From JAABRU01 sp050180235 (GTDB taxonomy: Bacteria; Desulfobacterota; Desulfobacteria; Desulfobacterales; Desulfococcaceae), in contig JBFXEJ010000095.1 in assembly GCA_050180235.1 (NCBI GenBank), positions 1 through 26,005 of the forward strand: a DNA stretch of 26,005 bases, in the 5' to 3' direction. The translations under genes were made by a program, and so were the position numbers. Under the pieces are notes generated by a model, which was given only the letters and a program-made list of their open reading frames with translations, did not search any database and was not told the origin of the DNA. Of the stretch, positions 23,199 through 26,005 are shown piece by piece; position 1 is the first letter of the stretch, and every line of letters starts with the position of its first letter.

Positions 23199-25225
23199 TC
23201 TGTGATCTCCCTTGTCTGACTTCCGGGCTGAGGAATTCCTTCTGTGATATGCGGAATGTTCAGGCCCGGTATTTCATTATACAGTATGATTTTGGTATGG
23301 GGACCTACCACACCGTCCTTCTGCAGTCCGTATTTCCCCTGGATCATTTTTACTGCATCACGGGTCAGATCGTCAAACACCCCTGTATTTTCCAATCCCA
23401 CAAATCCTATATCCTGCAATATCATTTTAAGTGTGCGCACTGATTCGCGGGAAGTGTCGCGCGGAGGCGTTCCGGTGATGCCGAAAAAATTTTTCCACAG
23501 TATAAAAGCCCTTCCTGTCCAGTACTGACTGAAAATATCAGATGGGGAAACAATCTGCCGGTCTCCCGAAGCCAGACTGATGCTGTCTTTGCTGAGCCGG
23601 ATGAGGGCGAGATAACAGGTTCCCCTGCCCCCCGGCAGACGAAATTCCAGAAGAGCTGGCAGGTTCAGTTTCTGAATCAGTTGCGGATCGTTTTCCACAG
23701 GAAGAAGGGAAAAAGAATTCTGTTTTGCCCAGTAACTGAAATACGCGGAATCCGTTTCGCTGCCTTCCGGTTCCCGGACTACGGCATAGGGCTGCCACAG
23801 ACGGATAAGAGCTCGCAGGGCATCCGGGCGGGAAGGAATGGCAGCGTTTTCCGTTTTCAGAACACTTTCCAGTTCTTCTGCCAAAGTATCAGCAGCTTTT
23901 TCCCCCTTATTTATGTCAGGTTCCCCCGATGTCTGGGGTTTTGCATCTTCTCTGCCGCTGCCATCCGGTTTTGCAGGAACTGTTTCATCTGCGGCCGTAT
24001 TCTGATCTTCCGATGTAACAGTTTTTTCCTGTTCTGCCGGTGAGTTCTGCACCGGATTTGGCCGGGAAACTTCTGCTACGCCATTTCCGTCAGAGATGTT
24101 TCCGGGAGATTCTGAATCGTTAGCGCCTTCAGGTGTATTACCGGACGAAGTCACCGGAATATTCCCTTTTCCCGGCAGGGCTTCCGGTAAAACCGGGGAT
24201 GCCGGTGTTTCTGTATCTTTAACGGTATTGTCCGAATTCACGGGATTTGTCCGCATATTGTGAAACGGGAAATCCCTGAGAAATGGAAACCGGTCCCTGC
24301 CAAAATGCCTGTCAAGATAATCCGGCATAAAAAGCACCACAGGAATCAGCATCAGGGTAAGTGCACTCAGGGCCATCAGGGTTTTCCGGCTCCTGTGCGC
24401 AGCCGTTTTCCGGATTTCTCCCCGGCTGGCCAGTTCCTGCACAGCGGTTCGGGCAATACCGCCCCTGATCCTGAGACTGTTAAGACTGAAAGCCGTGAGC
24501 ATGGCCCGGTCACAGGCAATATTAATCAGCCGGGGAATGCCGCCGGAATAGCGGTAGATGGTTTTAAACGCACTGCGTGCAAATGTCACACCGGTTTTCT
24601 GCGCCGCAATGTGGATACGGTGCAGAATATAGGCACGGGTTTCCCTGTAATTCAGAGGTATCAGGTGGCAGCTCAGGGTAATGCGCTGGCTCAGTTGGCG
24701 CAGTTCAGGGGAATCCAGTTTCTCCCGCAGCTCGGGCTGGCCTACCAGGATGATCTGAATCAGTTTGCTGGTGTCGGTTTCCAGATTGGAAAGCAGACGC
24801 AACTGCTCCAGCACGTCCCGTCCCAGGTTCTGGGCTTCATCAATAAGCAGAATCACCTGTTTGCCTGCCCGTTTTCTTTCCATTAGAAAGAGGTTCAGGG
24901 TGTCAATCAGTTCCTTGACTGTTCCCGCATCCGAAGGAATTCCGAACTCGTCATTGACCGCCCTGAGCAGTTGGACCGCATCCAGCATGGGATTGAAAAT
25001 ATAGGCCGCTTCCACGGATTCCCCCAGATTTCCCAGAAAAACCCGGCAGAGAGTGGTTTTGCCGGTTCCCACCTCTCCGGTGATCTCCACAAAACCATCC
25101 CCCTGGGATACGGCATAGGTCAGATGCGCCAAAGCCTCCTCATGACTCCTGCTCAGAAAAAGATAGGCAGGATTGGGCACCAGCTGAAAGGGCCTTTCTT
25201 TGAATCCGAAAAATTTTTCGTACAT
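23195..25225 (-). CDS. gspA: Type II secretion ATPase GspA/ExeA with peptidoglycan-binding domain
   Basis: 676 aa. The ExeA-type opening MYEKFFGFKERPFQLVPNP leads into an AAA+ ATPase with Walker A GEVGTGKT (50-57), Walker B VILLIDEAQNL (124-133) and the sensor region VGQPELREKL. A single membrane helix (about 282-300) is followed by a low-complexity periplasmic linker (about 320-450) rich in Pro, Asp and Asn. Next comes a C39-peptidase-like segment without obvious catalytic residues, and a C-terminal peptidoglycan_binding_1 domain (about 605-655; FDDLTRDAVKMIQGKYGL, DGVVGPHT). GspA uses ATP and binds peptidoglycan to assist secretin assembly. CAGGAAAA precedes ATG 25225. It is followed directly by gspB. 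Confidence 0.9.
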   Translation of the reverse strand: MYEKFFGFKERPFQLVPNPAYLFLSRSHEEALAHLTYAVSQGDGFVEITGEVGTGKTTLCRVFLGNLGESVEAAYIFNPMLDAVQLLRAVNDEFGIPSDAGTVKELIDTLNLFLMERKRAGKQVILLIDEAQNLGRDVLEQLRLLSNLETDTSKLIQIILVGQPELREKLDSPELRQLSQRITLSCHLIPLNYRETRAYILHRIHIAAQKTGVTFARSAFKTIYRYSGGIPRLINIACDRAMLTAFSLNSLRIRGGIARTAVQELASRGEIRKTAAHRSRKTLMALSALTLMLIPVVLFMPDYLDRHFGRDRFPFLRDFPFHNMRTNPVNSDNTVKDTETPASPVLPEALPGKGNIPVTSSGNTPEGANDSESPGNISDGNGVAEVSRPNPVQNSPAEQEKTVTSEDQNTAADETVPAKPDGSGREDAKPQTSGEPDINKGEKAADTLAEELESVLKTENAAIPSRPDALRALIRLWQPYAVVREPEGSETDSAYFSYWAKQNSFSLLPVENDPQLIQKLNLPALLEFRLPGGRGTCYLALIRLSKDSISLASGDRQIVSPSDIFSQYWTGRAFILWKNFFGITGTPPRDTSRESVRTLKMILQDIGFVGLENTGVFDDLTRDAVKMIQGKYGLQKDGVVGPHTKIILYNEIPGLNIPHITEGIPQPGSQTREITD

Positions 25226-25683
25226 GAATTTTTTTCCTGTGAGCTATTTTTCAAAACGCCCCAGATTGTCACGCAGGACTTAGCCTGTTTCCAGAACTTA
25301 TTGAAAATACCTGTATTAACTATACATTGGAATGACTCTGTCGGAGTTATGCAATAATCTCCAGTTTCTGAAATCACTCACGGATGATGTTTATATGCAA
25401 TTCGGAACAATATTTCAATACATACCTGAAAAAAAACCTTTCCTTTGGGAAACATTTGTTTCACTGTGAATATCCTGCTTGAATTTTTTTTTAAATCATA
25501 CCATAATCCCCTGAAAAGGAAATCACCGGGATTTGCCTTTTTTCAGGATAAATCTGGCAACTTCCCGGAAATAATAAACAATAAATCATTAAGATGCCCG
25601 GAAAGAGGAAAGCGTCCGGCACCTTCCTTCTCCGGTTTCATGCCCGGATATTTCCCGAAATACTGTGAGGATACTTAAAACAG
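25226..25683. other. Divergent intergenic region between gspA and the GAF-domain gene
   Basis: 458 bp with no gene I can support and no strong palindrome. It should hold the promoters of gspAB (minus) and of the GAF gene (plus), but I see no convincing -35/-10 pair for either. Confidence 0.4.
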
Positions 25684-26005
25684 ATGCAGAATCTATGTTG
25701 CGGAGATACGGAGAATTCCAAATCTCAGGATATGTCTGATATTTTTTTTAATATCGGAAAAGTGCTGACCTCATCGCTGAATTCCAAAGAGGTTTTTTGC
25801 AGAGTGCTGAAAATCATCGGGGGATATTTTTCCCCGCAAAACTGGTCTCTGCTGCTGATGGATGAAAATACCGGCAGACTGAGATTTGAAATTTCGATGG
25901 GTGTTGATGCAGACAGGCTGAAAGAAGTGTATATTGTAAAAGGGGAGGGGATTGTGGGATGGGTCTGTGAGCACGGAATTCCTGTTTTGGTCGAAGATGT
26001 GCAAA
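25684..26005 (+). CDS. GAF-domain signalling protein, N-terminal part (runs off window)
   Basis: 107 codons from ATG 25684, with GAGG about 13 bases upstream; an in-frame ATG at 25732 is an alternative. After a short leader, residues about 22-107 form the first part of a GAF domain: FFNIGKVLTSSLNSKEVFCR, then WSLLLMDENTGRLRFEISMG and GEGIVGWVCEHGIPVLVEDV. GAF domains bind small ligands or dimerise in sensor kinases, diguanylate cyclases and sigma54 activators. The output domain lies beyond the window, so the protein class is unknown. It is transcribed away from gspA. Confidence 0.8.
   Translation, partial: MQNLCCGDTENSKSQDMSDIFFNIGKVLTSSLNSKEVFCRVLKIIGGYFSPQNWSLLLMDENTGRLRFEISMGVDADRLKEVYIVKGEGIVGWVCEHGIPVLVEDVQ

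Overview
The window looks like chromosomal DNA of a Gram-negative, anaerobic Desulfobacterota-type bacterium (Desulfobacteraceae / Desulfonema-like is my best guess). This is an inference from gene content: an octaheme cytochrome fused to a CydA-like quinol module, an ADP-forming acyl-CoA synthetase, a non-mevalonate isoprenoid gene, type II secretion accessory genes, a hybrid histidine kinase, and many short palindromic repeats between genes. No rRNA or other taxonomic marker is present to prove it.

Region 1 (1-9336, minus strand) is an AT-rich accessory island joined to the 3' end of ispG. In transcription order it holds an SMC/OLD-like AAA ATPase, a large PLD-nuclease + SNF2/RapA-type helicase, a sacsin-like GHKL ATPase, a continuation ORF, an HNH endonuclease-like ORF, and the first codons of an IS630-type transposase running off the window. 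The composition is that of an anti-phage defence locus, but I cannot match it to a named system. The ATPase/HNH component is broken: a 68-bp palindromic element flanked by TA (2057-2124) sits inside it. Removing the element plus one TA (70 bp) fuses the 796- and 255-aa ORFs in frame into 1,056 aa. That ORF is then in frame, across one TGA, with the HNH ORF, implying an ancestral protein of about 1,444 residues.

Region 2 (9333-12582) holds ispG (minus), a tRNA-Phe(GAA) gene with a clear promoter and terminator (minus), and about 1.4 kb without a convincing gene but with palindromic repeats.

Region 3 (12583-18298): a fused ADP-forming acyl-CoA synthetase (plus), a hybrid sensor histidine kinase (minus), and a SEC-C/YchJ-type protein (plus). 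MITE-like elements and a telomere-like G-rich inverted repeat separate them.

Region 4 (18299-21741, minus): a CydA-like/octaheme c fusion preceded by a small protein of unknown function. Region 5 (21996-25225, minus): gspB and gspA of type II secretion, overlapping by ATGA. Region 6: the 5' part of a GAF-domain gene (plus) runs off the right edge.

A palindromic repeat family with ends AACTGATGTTACGCA occurs as three copies (10510-10648, 14760-14838, 21781-21996). The last copy carries a second palindromic element nested inside it.
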